A DNA stretch of 40,102 nt from Piscibacillus halophilus (GCF_900110685.1 NZ_FOES01000024.1:1-40102), one strand, 5' to 3'; numbered from the stretch's first letter, positions 16,475 to 27,302 are shown. Notes: generated by a model from the sequence alone, not told the origin. Numbers and translations are program-made.

Positions 16475-18206
16475 ACCTCTCTTCAATTTCATTCACCTTA
16501 ATCCAACCTCTAACACTATTAATAAACCATAGGTCATCAACAGTATTAAGGTCTGCTTTTAATAATGAACGTTCCTCGATTTTATTTTCATTTAACAACT
16601 TCTCCCTAAACGTCCCAGCTAATAATCCATCCGACACTGGAGGAGTAAATAATTCGTCATTTAGTCTATAGACTACATTCCCTCTTGTAAATTCTGTTAT
16701 ATATCCATGTTCATTCCACAACAGCGTATCAAATACGTCTTTGTGATGAAATGCCTCATAAATATCTCTATAGGTAGTTTTATGGTAAAAGAATATATTT
16801 TGTTGATCAATCGGTTTTTTGGTAATGGCTACTTTCAGGCTCACGGGAGGTGCTTCATAAGGCAAAGCTTCATACGTAAATTCGCCCACTCGATTCAATA
16901 ATAACCGAATGACATAAGTTCCAAAATTATATTGTTGTTGAATCGATTCAATTAAATTTGATAATCTGCGTTCATCTAGATGAAATTGAAAGAATTTCGC
17001 TGAATAGGTCACTCTATTTAAATGTTCAGTAAGATAGTCAATTTGCCCGTTGTTAATCTTCATCGTTTCTAATAATTCAAAATTGTTGCCTTGTCTTCTA
17101 AGCACATGAGATTTGGCGATTGTTTCTTCATATTCCCCTTCAGGTGTTGACTCCCAAGTAATACCTCCTCCAACACCATAAATCGCTTTTTGATCACGGT
17201 GATCGACTAAAACGGTTCGAATCGGAACATTAAAAACGACTTTTTGATCAGGAGTCACCAATCCAATCGCACCACAATATACTTCTCTTGAGGTCTTTTC
17301 CAATTCTTGGATAATATTCATCGTACTAATCTTAGGTGCTCCAGTTATCGATCCACATGGGAAGATAGATTCAAAAATCGAACAAAGATTAACATCTTCT
17401 CGAGTTTTAGCCTTCACAGTTGAAGTCATTTGATAAACAGTCGGGTAAGATTCAATTTCAAATAGCCCAGGTACATGCACAGTTCCCTTTTTAGCTACTC
17501 GAGATAAATCATTTCTCAGAAGATCGACAATCATAACATTTTCAGCACGGTCTTTTTCTGAGTTAATTAATTGTTTTTTTAATTGTAAATCTTCTTCAGT
17601 TGAGTTCCCCCTCTTGATCGTCCCTTTCATTGGCTTTGTTTCAATCGTTTGCCCATCCCAAGCGAAAAAAAGCTCAGGAGACACGGATATAATCTCAAAA
17701 TCGTTAAATTGTAGATGACATGAGTAATTAGCTTGTTGACTTTGCCGTAGTTGCTCATATAACTGACGGGTATTAAGCTGTTCATATTCAGCAATTAAGC
17801 GGATGGTATAATTGACTTGATAACTAATACCCTTTTTAATAGCCTCATGTATTTGTGAAATCGCATCATAATATTCCGAACGTTCCGTATCACTAATCCA
17901 ATTAAGCTTTTGTAACTGGGATGAAGATACCTCATATAACTTCATGTAATCCTTATAAATTCCAAAATATAAATAAGGTAGTCTAACTTCTTGATGGGTC
18001 TTCATTTTTGAATCGAATGCTTGAGCAGCTTCATAGCTTAAATATCCTACTGCGTAATAACCTTCTTGTGAATATTGTTCAATCTTATTTAAAGCCGGTT
18101 TAACTTCTTCTAACCGGTTCGCTACAACATAATCGGTGGGATGTTCAAATATGTATGGGTGGTCCTCTAACCAATCATGCTTAAAATGAACGATTTGTTT
18201 AGTCAC
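16473..18206 (-). CDS. pabB: Fused aminodeoxychorismate synthase component I / aminodeoxychorismate lyase
   Basis: Makes p-aminobenzoate for folate. Residues about 1-365 are a PabB chorismate-binding domain with the nucleophilic Lys in KPMKGTIKRG, plus DLLRNDLSRVA, FPCGSITGAPK and YGVGGGITW. Residues about 380-577 are a PLP-dependent ADC lyase (PabC) with the Schiff-base Lys in FFYHKTTYRD and the cofactor-side ITEFTRGNVVYR. One polypeptide thus carries both final steps. The longest frame begins at GTG 18215, inside the Shine-Dalgarno stretch AGGAGTGGAG. I prefer GTG 18206 (MTKQIVHF), 8 nt beyond AGGAG. It overlaps pabA, so translation is coupled. In B. subtilis pabB, pabA and pabC are separate genes near the folate locus. 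Confidence 0.93.
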   Translation of the reverse strand: MTKQIVHFKHDWLEDHPYIFEHPTDYVVANRLEEVKPALNKIEQYSQEGYYAVGYLSYEAAQAFDSKMKTHQEVRLPYLYFGIYKDYMKLYEVSSSQLQKLNWISDTERSEYYDAISQIHEAIKKGISYQVNYTIRLIAEYEQLNTRQLYEQLRQSQQANYSCHLQFNDFEIISVSPELFFAWDGQTIETKPMKGTIKRGNSTEEDLQLKKQLINSEKDRAENVMIVDLLRNDLSRVAKKGTVHVPGLFEIESYPTVYQMTSTVKAKTREDVNLCSIFESIFPCGSITGAPKISTMNIIQELEKTSREVYCGAIGLVTPDQKVVFNVPIRTVLVDHRDQKAIYGVGGGITWESTPEGEYEETIAKSHVLRRQGNNFELLETMKINNGQIDYLTEHLNRVTYSAKFFQFHLDERRLSNLIESIQQQYNFGTYVIRLLLNRVGEFTYEALPYEAPPVSLKVAITKKPIDQQNIFFYHKTTYRDIYEAFHHKDVFDTLLWNEHGYITEFTRGNVVYRLNDELFTPPVSDGLLAGTFREKLLNENKIEERSLLKADLNTVDDLWFINSVRGWIKVNEIEER

Positions 18207-18786
18207 AAACTCCACTCCTGCTATATATGTTTAGAAAGTTTTGAAGCAGTTGTTTTCCATGTTTCGTTAAAATTGCTTCAGGGTGAAATTGAACTCCTTC
18301 AATAGGGTATTGATTATGCCTGCATGACATGATTTCACCTTGACTCGTCGATCCTGTAATAGTTAATTCCCTAGGAAATGACTTTGCATCCGCAATTAGT
18401 GAATGATAACGCGTCACTTGAACTGGGGATTCTAACTGACTATAAATAGTTTCCCCATCATGTAGAACGTGGTCTGTAAGTCCATGCATCGGTCGACTTG
18501 CTTCTCTAATAGTCCCACCAAAGTATTCTACGATAATCTGAAACCCTAAGCAAACACCTAAAATGGGTACTTGACCTTTAAGAGAATGTAATGCTCTTTT
18601 TGAGAAAGTCTGGTCTTTAGGATGACCAGGTCCAGGTGATAATATTACGGCACGAGGATTTAATTTTTTCATGTTCTCTATTGAGACTTCTGTCTGTTCA
18701 ATCGTTAAAACTTCTTCTCCAATCTCCTCTAATATATGAACTAAATTGTATGTAAACGAATCTTCATGATCAATCATTACTATCAA
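18199..18786 (-). CDS. pabA: Aminodeoxychorismate synthase component II (glutamine amidotransferase)
   Basis: Supplies ammonia from glutamine to PabB. The 195-aa protein is a single class I GATase domain: DHEDSFTYNLV at the N-terminus, oxyanion segment LSPGPGHP, nucleophile Cys79 in GVCLGFQ, and His168/Glu170 in VQFHPEA. Most relatives have His after the Gly of the nucleophile elbow (GVCLGHQ); here it is Phe. The start is TTG, aligned with B. subtilis PabA (MILMID), with AGGATGAAG upstream. The last 8 nt overlap the chosen pabB start. Related TrpG proteins are very similar, but the fused PabB-PabC partner and the absence of trp genes favour PabA. Confidence 0.92.
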   Translation of the reverse strand: MIVMIDHEDSFTYNLVHILEEIGEEVLTIEQTEVSIENMKKLNPRAVILSPGPGHPKDQTFSKRALHSLKGQVPILGVCLGFQIIVEYFGGTIREASRPMHGLTDHVLHDGETIYSQLESPVQVTRYHSLIADAKSFPRELTITGSTSQGEIMSCRHNQYPIEGVQFHPEAILTKHGKQLLQNFLNIYSRSGVCD

Positions 18787-18834
18787 CTAACTTCATCCTT
18801 TGTTCATGAGCATAATAAACTATGATTTTACAAT

Positions 18835-18864
18835 AAAAAAGCTCGAGGAAAAGTTCCTCGAGCT
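18835..18864 (-). terminator. Intrinsic terminator of the citZ-icd-mdh cluster
   Basis: A perfect 11-bp stem AGCTCGAGGAA/TTCCTCGAGCT (18840-18850 with 18854-18864) has a tight 3-nt loop and on the minus strand a TTTTTTATTG tail, 15 nt past the mdh stop. Confidence 0.93.
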
Positions 18865-18878
18865 TCATTATAACTTGT

Positions 18879-19826
18879 TTATTCGTTATCAGCTAATACT
18901 TTCATGACATTTTTAACAGAATCAGCTGATTGATCTAATTGTGTTTTTTCTTCCTCGGTTAAGTCAAGCTCAATGACTTCTTCAAGGCCGTTTCCACCAA
19001 GAATGGTTGGTACCCCTAGATACATATCATGGTATCCATACTCACCCTCTAGGTAAGCGATGGCTGGTAAGATTCGACGTTGATTCTTAAGAATCGCTTC
19101 AACCATTTCCGTAATCGATGCAGCTGGTGCGTAGTATGCTGAGCCATTTCCTAATAAACCGACGATTTCACCACCGCCTTTACGGGTACGCTCAACAATC
19201 GCATCTAAGCGTTCTTTAGAAATTAATTTTTCTAATGGAATGCCACCTGCAAACGAGTAACGAAGCATTGGTACCATGTCATCTCCATGTCCACCAAGTA
19301 CAAATCCAGTTACATCTTTAACTGAAACATTTAATTCTTGAGCCACAAATGTACGGAAACGAGCCGTATCAAGTACACCGGACTGTCCAATTACACGGTT
19401 TTTAGGAAAACCTGATTCTTGGAATACAGAGTACGTCATGGCGTCAACTGGATTAGTTAAAACAATAATGTAACAATCTGGAGAATATTTGACGATCTCT
19501 TTTGTAACTAACTTCATGATTTTGGAGTTTGTCGCAACTAAATCGTCACGGCTCATACCAGGTTTTCTTGCAATACCTGCTGTAATCACAACCACGTCTG
19601 AGTCTTTCGTTTCTTCATAGTTAGATGTACCAACAATATTCGCATCAAAGCCTTGAACAGGGCTTGCTTCTAACATATCTAACGCTTTACCTTTAGTTGG
19701 ATCTTCCATATCCGGAATATCCACTAATACAACATCAGCTAACTCTTTTTGAGCTACCATTAATGCTGTTGTTGCACCCGTAAAACCAGCACCAATGACA
19801 GAAACTTTTCTACGCTTGATTGTCAT
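18879..19826 (-). CDS. mdh: Malate dehydrogenase
   Basis: Oxidises malate to oxaloacetate with NAD in the TCA cycle. The 315-aa protein belongs to the LDH-like MDH group. It has the Rossmann loop [10 protein letters not shown], the NAD-selecting Asp in VLVDIPD, the substrate-binding Arg in [11 protein letters not shown] and TNPVDAMTY, and the catalytic His in [16 protein letters not shown] precedes the ATG. It is 24 nt after icd and ends the citZ-icd-mdh unit. In B. subtilis phoP follows mdh; here a terminator and the pab genes follow. Confidence 0.97.
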   Translation of the reverse strand: MTIKRRKVSVIGAGFTGATTALMVAQKELADVVLVDIPDMEDPTKGKALDMLEASPVQGFDANIVGTSNYEETKDSDVVVITAGIARKPGMSRDDLVATNSKIMKLVTKEIVKYSPDCYIIVLTNPVDAMTYSVFQESGFPKNRVIGQSGVLDTARFRTFVAQELNVSVKDVTGFVLGGHGDDMVPMLRYSFAGGIPLEKLISKERLDAIVERTRKGGGEIVGLLGNGSAYYAPAASITEMVEAILKNQRRILPAIAYLEGEYGYHDMYLGVPTILGGNGLEEVIELDLTEEEKTQLDQSADSVKNVMKVLADNE

Positions 19827-19850
19827 GAGCTATTTCCTCCCAAAATGTTA

Positions 19851-21122
19851 TTAGTCCATGTTCTTAATTAGCTCGTCACCAAACTCAGAACATTTAACTT
19901 CAGTTGCACCATCCATTAGACGTGCAAAGTCATAAGTTACTACTTTGCTTGCAATTGTTTTATCCATAGCTTTATGAATTAATTCACTAGCTTCTCTCCA
20001 GCCTAAGTGATCTAACATTAATGTGCCAGATAGGATGACTGAAGATGGGTTAACTTTATCTAAACCAGCGTATTTAGGTGCGGTACCATGAGTCGCTTCA
20101 AAAATTGCGTGACCAGTTTCATAGTTAATGTTGGCACCTGGCGCAATACCGATTCCACCAACTTGAGCCGCAAGTGCGTCTGAAATATAGTCACCGTTTA
20201 AGTTCATAGTTGCCACGACATCAAACTCTTTTGGACGAGTTAGGATTTGTTGTAAGAAGATATCAGCAATCGCATCTTTAACGATAATACGACCAGCCTC
20301 TTCAGCTTCTTTCTGTGCTTGATCAGCTGCTTCACGGCCTTTTTCTTCTACGATTTGATCGTATTCTTTCCAAGTGAATACCTTATCTCCATATTCACGT
20401 TCTGCAAGGTCGTAACCCCAAGCTTTGAAAGCACCCTCTGTAAACTTCATAATGTTACCTTTGTGTACTAATGTTACGCTTTTCTTACCTTCATTAAGAG
20501 CATATTCAATTGCAGAGCGTACTAGACGTTCAGTTCCTTCTTTAGAAACTGGCTTAATACCGATTCCAGACGTTTCAGGGAAACGGATTTTATGAACGCC
20601 CATTTCATTTTGAATAAAGTCAACCACTTTTTTAACTTCATCAGAACCTTCTTGCCATTCAATACCAGCATAGATGTCCTCTGTATTTTCACGGAAGATT
20701 TGCATATCTACATCTTCTGGATGTTTAACTGGAGATGGTACACCAGAGAAGTGTTTAACCGGACGTAGGCATGTGAATAGGTCAAGTTCTTGACGTAGTG
20801 CTACATTTAATGAACGGATTCCTCCACCAACAGGAGTTGTTAAAGGTCCTTTGATTGCAATTTTATACTCGCGAATTGTATCTAAAGTTTCTTCAGGTAA
20901 CCATTCACCTGTTTGGTCATACGCTTTTTGACCAGCTAAAACTTCTTTCCATACAATACTTTTCTCACCATTGTAAGCTTTTTCTACTGCCGCTTCTAAT
21001 ACGCGTGAGGCAGCTGCCCAAATATCTGGTCCTGTACCATCACCTTCAATATAAGGAATAATTGCATTATTCGGTACATTCATTTTTCCATTTTCAACTG
21101 TAATTTTTTCACCTTTTGACAA
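19851..21122 (-). CDS. icd: Isocitrate dehydrogenase (NADP)
   Basis: Converts isocitrate to 2-oxoglutarate and supplies NADPH. The 423-aa protein has [14 protein letters not shown], the phosphate-binding [26 protein letters not shown], the catalytic Lys in [15 protein letters not shown], and [24 protein letters not shown] near the coenzyme site. The longest frame starts at ATG 21128, only 2 nt after AGGAGG. TTG 21122 lies 8 nt after it and gives MSKGEKITV, which aligns with B. subtilis Icd (MAQGEKITV, 423 aa), so I use the TTG. A hairpin separates it from citZ. Confidence 0.95.
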   Translation of the reverse strand: MSKGEKITVENGKMNVPNNAIIPYIEGDGTGPDIWAAASRVLEAAVEKAYNGEKSIVWKEVLAGQKAYDQTGEWLPEETLDTIREYKIAIKGPLTTPVGGGIRSLNVALRQELDLFTCLRPVKHFSGVPSPVKHPEDVDMQIFRENTEDIYAGIEWQEGSDEVKKVVDFIQNEMGVHKIRFPETSGIGIKPVSKEGTERLVRSAIEYALNEGKKSVTLVHKGNIMKFTEGAFKAWGYDLAEREYGDKVFTWKEYDQIVEEKGREAADQAQKEAEEAGRIIVKDAIADIFLQQILTRPKEFDVVATMNLNGDYISDALAAQVGGIGIAPGANINYETGHAIFEATHGTAPKYAGLDKVNPSSVILSGTLMLDHLGWREASELIHKAMDKTIASKVVTYDFARLMDGATEVKCSEFGDELIKNMD

Positions 21123-21169
21123 TGTCATAACCTCCTAGTACTCAATTCCATAAATTATTTAAAACATCA

Positions 21170-21194
21170 CAAAAGCCGGTTCAACCGGCTTTTG
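21170..21194 (-). terminator. Hairpin between citZ and icd (partial terminator)
   Basis: Perfect 12-base arms CAAAAGCCGGTT/AACCGGCTTTTG lie 3 nt after the citZ stop. The T-rich 3' arm ends the stem rather than forming a long tail, so termination may be incomplete. It would let citZ be expressed above icd-mdh. Confidence 0.65.
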
Positions 21195-21197
21195 GTT

Positions 21198-22313
21198 TTA
21201 TCGTTGATCAATTGGGGTATAAGCTTGTTTATTTGGCCCCACATATTCAGCACGTGGACGAATTAATCGGTTGTTAGAATATTGTTCTAAGATATGTGCT
21301 AACCAACCAGATACACGACTCACAGCAAAGATTGGTGTAAATAAATCATGGTCTATGCCTAAACTGTGGTAAACAGATGCTGAGTAAAAGTCAACATTTG
21401 CCGGAAGACCTTTATTCTCTTTGATGTATTCTTCAATTTTTACAGACATGTCGTACCACTTAGTTTCACCCGTAATGCCTGTTAATTGTCTAGACATCTC
21501 TTTTAAGTGTTTAGCACGTGGATCACCATTTTGGTAAACACGGTGTCCCATACCCATGATTTTCTCTTTGTTTGCTAGTTTTTCTTCAATGTATTCAATA
21601 GCGCGATTTTCATCGCCAATTTCAGTAAGCATTTTCATTACTCGCTCGTTAGCTCCACCGTGTAAAGGTCCTTTTAGGGCACCAATCGCAGCAGTCACAC
21701 CTGAATATACATCAGATAATGTTGCTACACATACACGTGCTGTGAAAGTTGAAGCGTTAAGCTCATGATCAGCATGTAGTACAAGAGCTTTATTAAATGC
21801 TTCTACTTCAATATCCTCAGGGTCTTTGCCTTTTAACATGTATAAGAAGTTAGCAGCAAAACCTAAATCTGATTTAGGTGCTATTGGCTCTTCACCGTTA
21901 CGAATACGTGCAAAGGCAGTTACAATTGTGGGGATTTTAGCTTGTAAGCGAAGCGCTTTACGACGATTTGCATCCTCTTCCATTACATCAGCCTCTTCAT
22001 CGTAAAGGCCTACCATGGATACAGCTGTTCTAAGAGCTGCCATCGGATGTACAGTTTTTAAATCATAAGATTTAAGGTGGTCAATCACTTCTTGAGGAAT
22101 ACTCATGTTGTCAGCTAATTCTTGTTTGAGTGAATCAAGTTCACTTTGCGTAGGTAATTTTTGGTTCCATAATAAGTAAATAACTTCTTCAAAGCTTGAG
22201 TTCTCAGCTAAATCATCGATATCATAACCGACATAAGTCAATTTGTCATCAATGATCGAACTAATTGAGGATTCAGTTGCGACGATTCCTTCAAGACCTT
22301 TCGGATTTGACAT
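21198..22313 (-). CDS. citZ: Citrate synthase
   Basis: Condenses acetyl-CoA and oxaloacetate to citrate. The 371-aa protein is a short (Gram-positive/archaeal-type) citrate synthase, with catalytic His residues in GPLHGGANE and GMGHRVY and the Asp in NVDFYSASVYHSLG. The longest frame starts 7 codons upstream, but that extension holds the Shine-Dalgarno AAGGAGAG. The ATG at 22313 (MSNPKGLEG) is the likely start. It heads the citZ-icd-mdh cluster and is probably transcribed from the 200-nt region upstream. Confidence 0.97.
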   Translation of the reverse strand: MSNPKGLEGIVATESSISSIIDDKLTYVGYDIDDLAENSSFEEVIYLLWNQKLPTQSELDSLKQELADNMSIPQEVIDHLKSYDLKTVHPMAALRTAVSMVGLYDEEADVMEEDANRRKALRLQAKIPTIVTAFARIRNGEEPIAPKSDLGFAANFLYMLKGKDPEDIEVEAFNKALVLHADHELNASTFTARVCVATLSDVYSGVTAAIGALKGPLHGGANERVMKMLTEIGDENRAIEYIEEKLANKEKIMGMGHRVYQNGDPRAKHLKEMSRQLTGITGETKWYDMSVKIEEYIKENKGLPANVDFYSASVYHSLGIDHDLFTPIFAVSRVSGWLAHILEQYSNNRLIRPRAEYVGPNKQAYTPIDQR

Positions 22314-22353
22314 ACTATCTCTCTCCTTTTCCACAATTTAATCATAGAGCATT

Positions 22354-22369
22354 AGTGTATGTATACACT
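22354..22369. promoter_or_regulatory. Inverted repeat AGTGTA-N4-TACACT upstream of citZ
   Basis: Perfect 6-bp arms with a 4-nt spacer lie about 40 nt before the citZ start codon, in the expected promoter or leader region. It does not fit the CcpC pattern (ATAA-N7-TTAT) or a cre site, so the binding protein is unknown. Confidence 0.35.
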
Positions 22370-22517
22370 TTCATCTATTATTCCTCTAGCATAATTGTCC
22401 CACAGACCATTATAAACAAAATTCTAATGAATGTGAAATCTTTCAACTTAAAAATAATATTATCTTTAATGTCTGCATAGCTATTAAATATATTCCCCTA
22501 TATTAATGCAAGTAAAC

Positions 22518-22991
22518 TTAAGAGAATAGTTTGATAAGGGAATCGACCGCCTGCATAGTGATATACGCAATACCCGCACCAATTAGTGGCCCAACTGCCA
22601 CTCCTTGAAAAAATACAACAGCTAGAATCGTCCCGATGACTAATGCAGCCGTTAAGTGAGGATCATTAGCCAATAGGTCTAGTCCGTGCTTAGCTATATA
22701 AGCAACAAACACTCCTGAAATTAAGGCGATCCATGCATAATATGACTTCACACTTTGTACAAGCTGTTCAAAGCCAATATCACCTGTTGCAATTGGGACA
22801 AGCACAGCAACTGTAATGACAACGACACCCATAAACAAGCCTTTAGATTCTAAAAAAGGAAACACTTTATCATCTAGTTTTAATAATTTAATGCCTAATA
22901 AAATATAAACCGCTATTAAGATTGCCTGATTCTTTGCAATAAATCCGAGAAACAACAAAATTAATAAAAATAACGTAGATGATGATACCAA
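22518..22991 (-). CDS. ytwI: DUF441 membrane protein (YtwI, UPF0756)
   Basis: A 157-aa protein with four to five hydrophobic helices (about 5-35, 50-70, 83-103, 110-135 and 135-150) and the conserved ATGDIGF stretch. It matches the UPF0756/DUF441 family; its function is unknown. The start is TTG with AAGGGG about 6 nt upstream. It is divergent from ytvI with 45 nt between starts, and downstream of it 200 nt lead to citZ. B. subtilis keeps ytwI at the same place. Confidence 0.88.
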   Translation of the reverse strand: MVSSSTLFLLILLFLGFIAKNQAILIAVYILLGIKLLKLDDKVFPFLESKGLFMGVVVITVAVLVPIATGDIGFEQLVQSVKSYYAWIALISGVFVAYIAKHGLDLLANDPHLTAALVIGTILAVVFFQGVAVGPLIGAGIAYITMQAVDSLIKLFS

Positions 22992-23036
22992 ACAAAACCC
23001 CTTCTTTCTATGTTAACGACTGAAAGGAATAGGACG

Positions 23037-24143
23037 ATGGCGATAAATTATATTAACCTTTTAAAATTAACAATGTGGATATGTATGGTAGGAATCACCA
23101 TCTATATGATTTTTCAACATCTCTTTCCTTTTGCCGTTAGTCTAATCATTGCGGTTATGATTAATCCTCTTGTTCAATTACTAGTGGATAGATTTCATTT
23201 AAATCGAAAACTGGCCGTAGTAAGTGTTTTATTACTAATATTGTTTAGTTTTATTACAATCATAACCTTTAGTTTGATTGAGCTTGTCCATCTTTTTCAA
23301 TATTTAATTCACATTATGCCACACAGTATTGAAGAAACCTTTCATGCAATAGAACGATGGAGTGAGCGAATCATCGATCGTTCTTATGAGCTTCTAACAT
23401 CTTATATGAATTCGATTCAACCACAATCCCAAGTCATGCTAAAAGATATGATGAATGATATGGTAACCAGCATTAAAGAATATAGCCAACAACTACTTGT
23501 AGGATTTTTACAAAATACCATTAATAGCATTACAAATATACTGAAAGCAAGTTACGTTGTGCTATTTATACTTATTGGCACATTCTTTATCAGCTCTGAT
23601 GGGCCTAAATGGATTAATGAGTTAAACAAAAATATGCCCCATAAAATGACAAATTACGTTCAAACCATAAAAGATAGTTTCGTATCGTTAATAAAAAAAT
23701 ATGCTCTAGCACAATTAATCATGGTACTCATTACAGGAGTGCTAGTCTACTTGGGATTAACATTTTTTAATGTCAATCATGCACTGGCCATTGCTTCAAT
23801 CGCCGTCATTCTAGATTTAGTTCCGTTTATAGGAATTAGTGGTTTATTCATTCCTTGGTTACTATACCTTTTCTTTACAAGCCATTACACTTTAACGATT
23901 GAACTCAGTATTTTATTCATTTTGTTAATCTTAATTAGAAATATACTTGAACCAAAACTAGTCGGATCTTCTATTGGGATTCACCCGCTTCTTCTGATTA
24001 TCATACTATTCATCTTTATGAAATTATTTGGTTTAATAGGTTTTTTACTTGGACCAATTGCCGCTGTTAGTATAAAAGCGTTGGTCCAAGCGGGGGCTTT
24101 CAAGGCTGTAAAGAACTATATTTTAGACACTAATAATGTCTAA
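23037..24143 (+). CDS. ytvI: Sporulation membrane protein YtvI (AI-2E transporter/PerM family)
   Basis: A polytopic membrane protein of 368 aa. It has paired N-terminal helices, a helix near 55-80, a soluble stretch of about 100 residues (SIEETFHAIERW onward), then several helices with DLVPFIGISGLFIPW and ILIRNILEPKLVGSSIGIHP, the family signature. The YtvI clade is annotated as sporulation-related; the substrate is unknown. I start at ATG 23037, 9 codons inside the longest frame, because AAAGGA lies just before it. The 3' end overlaps fxsA on the other strand by 14 nt (convergent). Confidence 0.9.
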   Translation: MAINYINLLKLTMWICMVGITIYMIFQHLFPFAVSLIIAVMINPLVQLLVDRFHLNRKLAVVSVLLLILFSFITIITFSLIELVHLFQYLIHIMPHSIEETFHAIERWSERIIDRSYELLTSYMNSIQPQSQVMLKDMMNDMVTSIKEYSQQLLVGFLQNTINSITNILKASYVVLFILIGTFFISSDGPKWINELNKNMPHKMTNYVQTIKDSFVSLIKKYALAQLIMVLITGVLVYLGLTFFNVNHALAIASIAVILDLVPFIGISGLFIPWLLYLFFTSHYTLTIELSILFILLILIRNILEPKLVGSSIGIHPLLLIIILFIFMKLFGLIGFLLGPIAAVSIKALVQAGAFKAVKNYILDTNNV

Positions 24144-24525
24144 ATACCTTAATAGAACCATTACGGATTTTTTCTAATAATACTTTTTTAATATACAGTT
24201 TAACTGGTTTTCTAGTCTGAGGGATTAATAACAGGAATCCTATCGTATCTGTCACAAAGCCTGGTGTAAATAATAAGACAGATCCGATTAAAATAGCAAG
24301 CCCGTCTAGAATCTTTTCAGCAGGTGCTCGACCTCTTGAAAGCTCTAACCTTGCTCGATTCATCGTACCTAACCCTTGCTGTTTAGCTAAAAGAGCACCT
24401 AGAAGCCCAGTTAAAATGATTCCGAATAACACAAACCAAACATTAAAGACATTCCCCAACCATACAAATAAAGCAATCTCAACAGCCGAAACGACAATAA
24501 TTAAAAAGAATAAGATACGAAACAT
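24130..24525 (-). CDS. fxsA: FxsA family membrane protein
   Basis: A 131-aa protein with two N-terminal helices (about 2-24 and 26-46), then a conserved AKQQGLGTMNRARLELSRGRAPAEKILDG-like cytoplasmic segment and a further hydrophobic stretch ending PGFVTDTIGFLLLIP. This is the FxsA pattern; the E. coli protein was named for suppressing phage T7 exclusion by the F plasmid, and its normal role is unclear. I use ATG 24525 rather than TTG 24531 because GAAGGGGA is 7 nt before the ATG. It begins 15 nt after pyk and is probably the last gene of the pfkA-pyk unit. Confidence 0.9.
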   Translation of the reverse strand: MFRILFFLIIVVSAVEIALFVWLGNVFNVWFVLFGIILTGLLGALLAKQQGLGTMNRARLELSRGRAPAEKILDGLAILIGSVLLFTPGFVTDTIGFLLLIPQTRKPVKLYIKKVLLEKIRNGSIKVFRHY

Positions 24526-24540
24526 TTTCAAGTCCCCTTC

Positions 24541-26295
24541 TTATATCACACTAGTACGCCCCTGATAAATGTTGCCATTTGAAGGGTCGATTGTTATTTC
24601 CTCTCCGTGTTCAATTTTGCTCATAGCTTGGTCAACCCCAACAACTACTGGAATTCCAACGTTTAAAGCAACGACAGCGGCATGACTTGTCAATCCACCT
24701 TCTTCTGTTATAATACCTGCTGCTTTTTCAATATAAGGCATCATGTCACGATCTGTTGCTGTCGTGACGAGAATATCGCCTTCTTGAAAATCATTTTCTA
24801 ACTTATTTAAATCATTCGTCACAAAAGCTTTTCCAGCTGCACCTTGTTGCCCAATCCCTTGACCTTTAGCCACAACATGGCCAACTACGTGAACTTTAAT
24901 GAGGTTGGTCGTGCCACTTTCGCCAACTGGTACACCTGCTGTAATAACAACTCGGTCTCCATGATTGAATAAGTTAGTTGTTAGACCTTGATCGATTGCG
25001 TGAGCTAACATTTCATCGGTTGTATTGACACGATCACCTTGTACAGCATATACCCCCCAAACAAGACTTAACTGACGGCTCACATATGAATGTGATGTAA
25101 CCGCCACAATGGGTGCCTTTGGACGATATTTTGATACCATTCGAGCGGTATTCCCACTCTCTGTTGGTGTAATAATCGCCTTAACGGATAAATCTTCAGA
25201 TAAGCTAGCAGCAGAATGACTAATGGCATCTGTGATAGTTAAATCCGTTTCAATTTCATTAGTTATGGCTTTGTTATCTAATGTTTTTTCTGTATAAACA
25301 GCAATGTTAAACATAGTCTTAACAGCATCTACCGGATAATCCCCTGCAGCCGTTTCACCACTTAGCATAATTGCATCTGTTCCATCGTATATGGCATTAG
25401 CAACATCACTTGCTTCTGCTCGTGTCGGACGCGGATTGCGCTGCATGGAATCTAACATTTGAGTTGCCGTAATCACTGGTTTACCCGCTACATTACATTT
25501 TCCGATCATAGTCTTTTGAATAAACGGCACTTCTTCCGCAGGGATTTCAACACCTAAGTCACCACGAGCCACCATAATTCCATCACTGACATTAATGATT
25601 TGATCTAAATTTTCAACACCTTCACGATTTTCAATCTTAGGGATAATTTTAATATGATCGGCGTTGTTATTTTCTAATAACTCTCTAATCTCTAATACGT
25701 CCGATGGTCTTCTGACAAATGAAGCGGCAATAAAGTCGACATTTTGTTCAATACCAAAAAGGATGTCATTCGCATCTTTTTCAGTAATGCCTGGTAAATT
25801 AACACGTACATTCGGTACGTTGACTCCTTTACGATCTTTGATGACACCAGTATTTAAAACCTTCGTCACGATTTCTTGTTGATCATGGTTAACATCAGTA
25901 ACTTCTAATGCAATTAACCCGTCATCTAATAAAATTTGCTTTCCTACTTCAATATCATCGATTAACCCTTTGTAAGTAATAGTAAATCGATTTTGATTGC
26001 CCTTAACCTCTTCCATCGTTAATGTAACAGTTGAACCTTTTTCTAATTCAACTTCACCATTTTCAAATAAGCCTGTACGAATTTCAGGTCCTTTTGTGTC
26101 CAAAAGAATTGCAATGGATTTTCCCTTTTCGTTTGCAGCTTGTCGAATGTTTTCAATACGTTGCCTTTGTTCTTCATGATCTCCATGAGAAAAATTTAAT
26201 CGAGCAACATTCATACCAGCATCAATTAATTCCTTTAAGGTTTCTACCGACTCGGAAGCTGGTCCAATCGTACAAACTATTTTTGTTTTATTCAT
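24541..26295 (-). CDS. pyk: Pyruvate kinase with C-terminal PEP-utiliser domain
   Basis: Last step of glycolysis, PEP plus ADP to pyruvate plus ATP. The 584-aa protein has [23 protein letters not shown], the catalytic Lys region [24 protein letters not shown] and the ETAAGDYPV loop. It also carries the extra C-terminal PEP-utilising-enzyme mobile domain of Bacillus enzymes ([21 protein letters not shown]), hence about 110 aa more than E. coli PykF. The frame extends 5 codons upstream through the AGGAGG ribosome-binding site, so ATG 26295 is the start. It is 23 nt after pfkA. Confidence 0.97.
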   Translation of the reverse strand: MNKTKIVCTIGPASESVETLKELIDAGMNVARLNFSHGDHEEQRQRIENIRQAANEKGKSIAILLDTKGPEIRTGLFENGEVELEKGSTVTLTMEEVKGNQNRFTITYKGLIDDIEVGKQILLDDGLIALEVTDVNHDQQEIVTKVLNTGVIKDRKGVNVPNVRVNLPGITEKDANDILFGIEQNVDFIAASFVRRPSDVLEIRELLENNNADHIKIIPKIENREGVENLDQIINVSDGIMVARGDLGVEIPAEEVPFIQKTMIGKCNVAGKPVITATQMLDSMQRNPRPTRAEASDVANAIYDGTDAIMLSGETAAGDYPVDAVKTMFNIAVYTEKTLDNKAITNEIETDLTITDAISHSAASLSEDLSVKAIITPTESGNTARMVSKYRPKAPIVAVTSHSYVSRQLSLVWGVYAVQGDRVNTTDEMLAHAIDQGLTTNLFNHGDRVVITAGVPVGESGTTNLIKVHVVGHVVAKGQGIGQQGAAGKAFVTNDLNKLENDFQEGDILVTTATDRDMMPYIEKAAGIITEEGGLTSHAAVVALNVGIPVVVGVDQAMSKIEHGEEITIDPSNGNIYQGRTSVI

Positions 26296-26318
26296 AATTA
26301 TCCTCCTCAAACAACTTT

Positions 26319-27302
<984 letters not shown>

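Noticed and set aside
22375-22400. CcpC box upstream of citZ
   Set aside because: The dyad there is ATTAT-N9-ATAAT, which does not fit the ATAA-N7-TTAT pattern.
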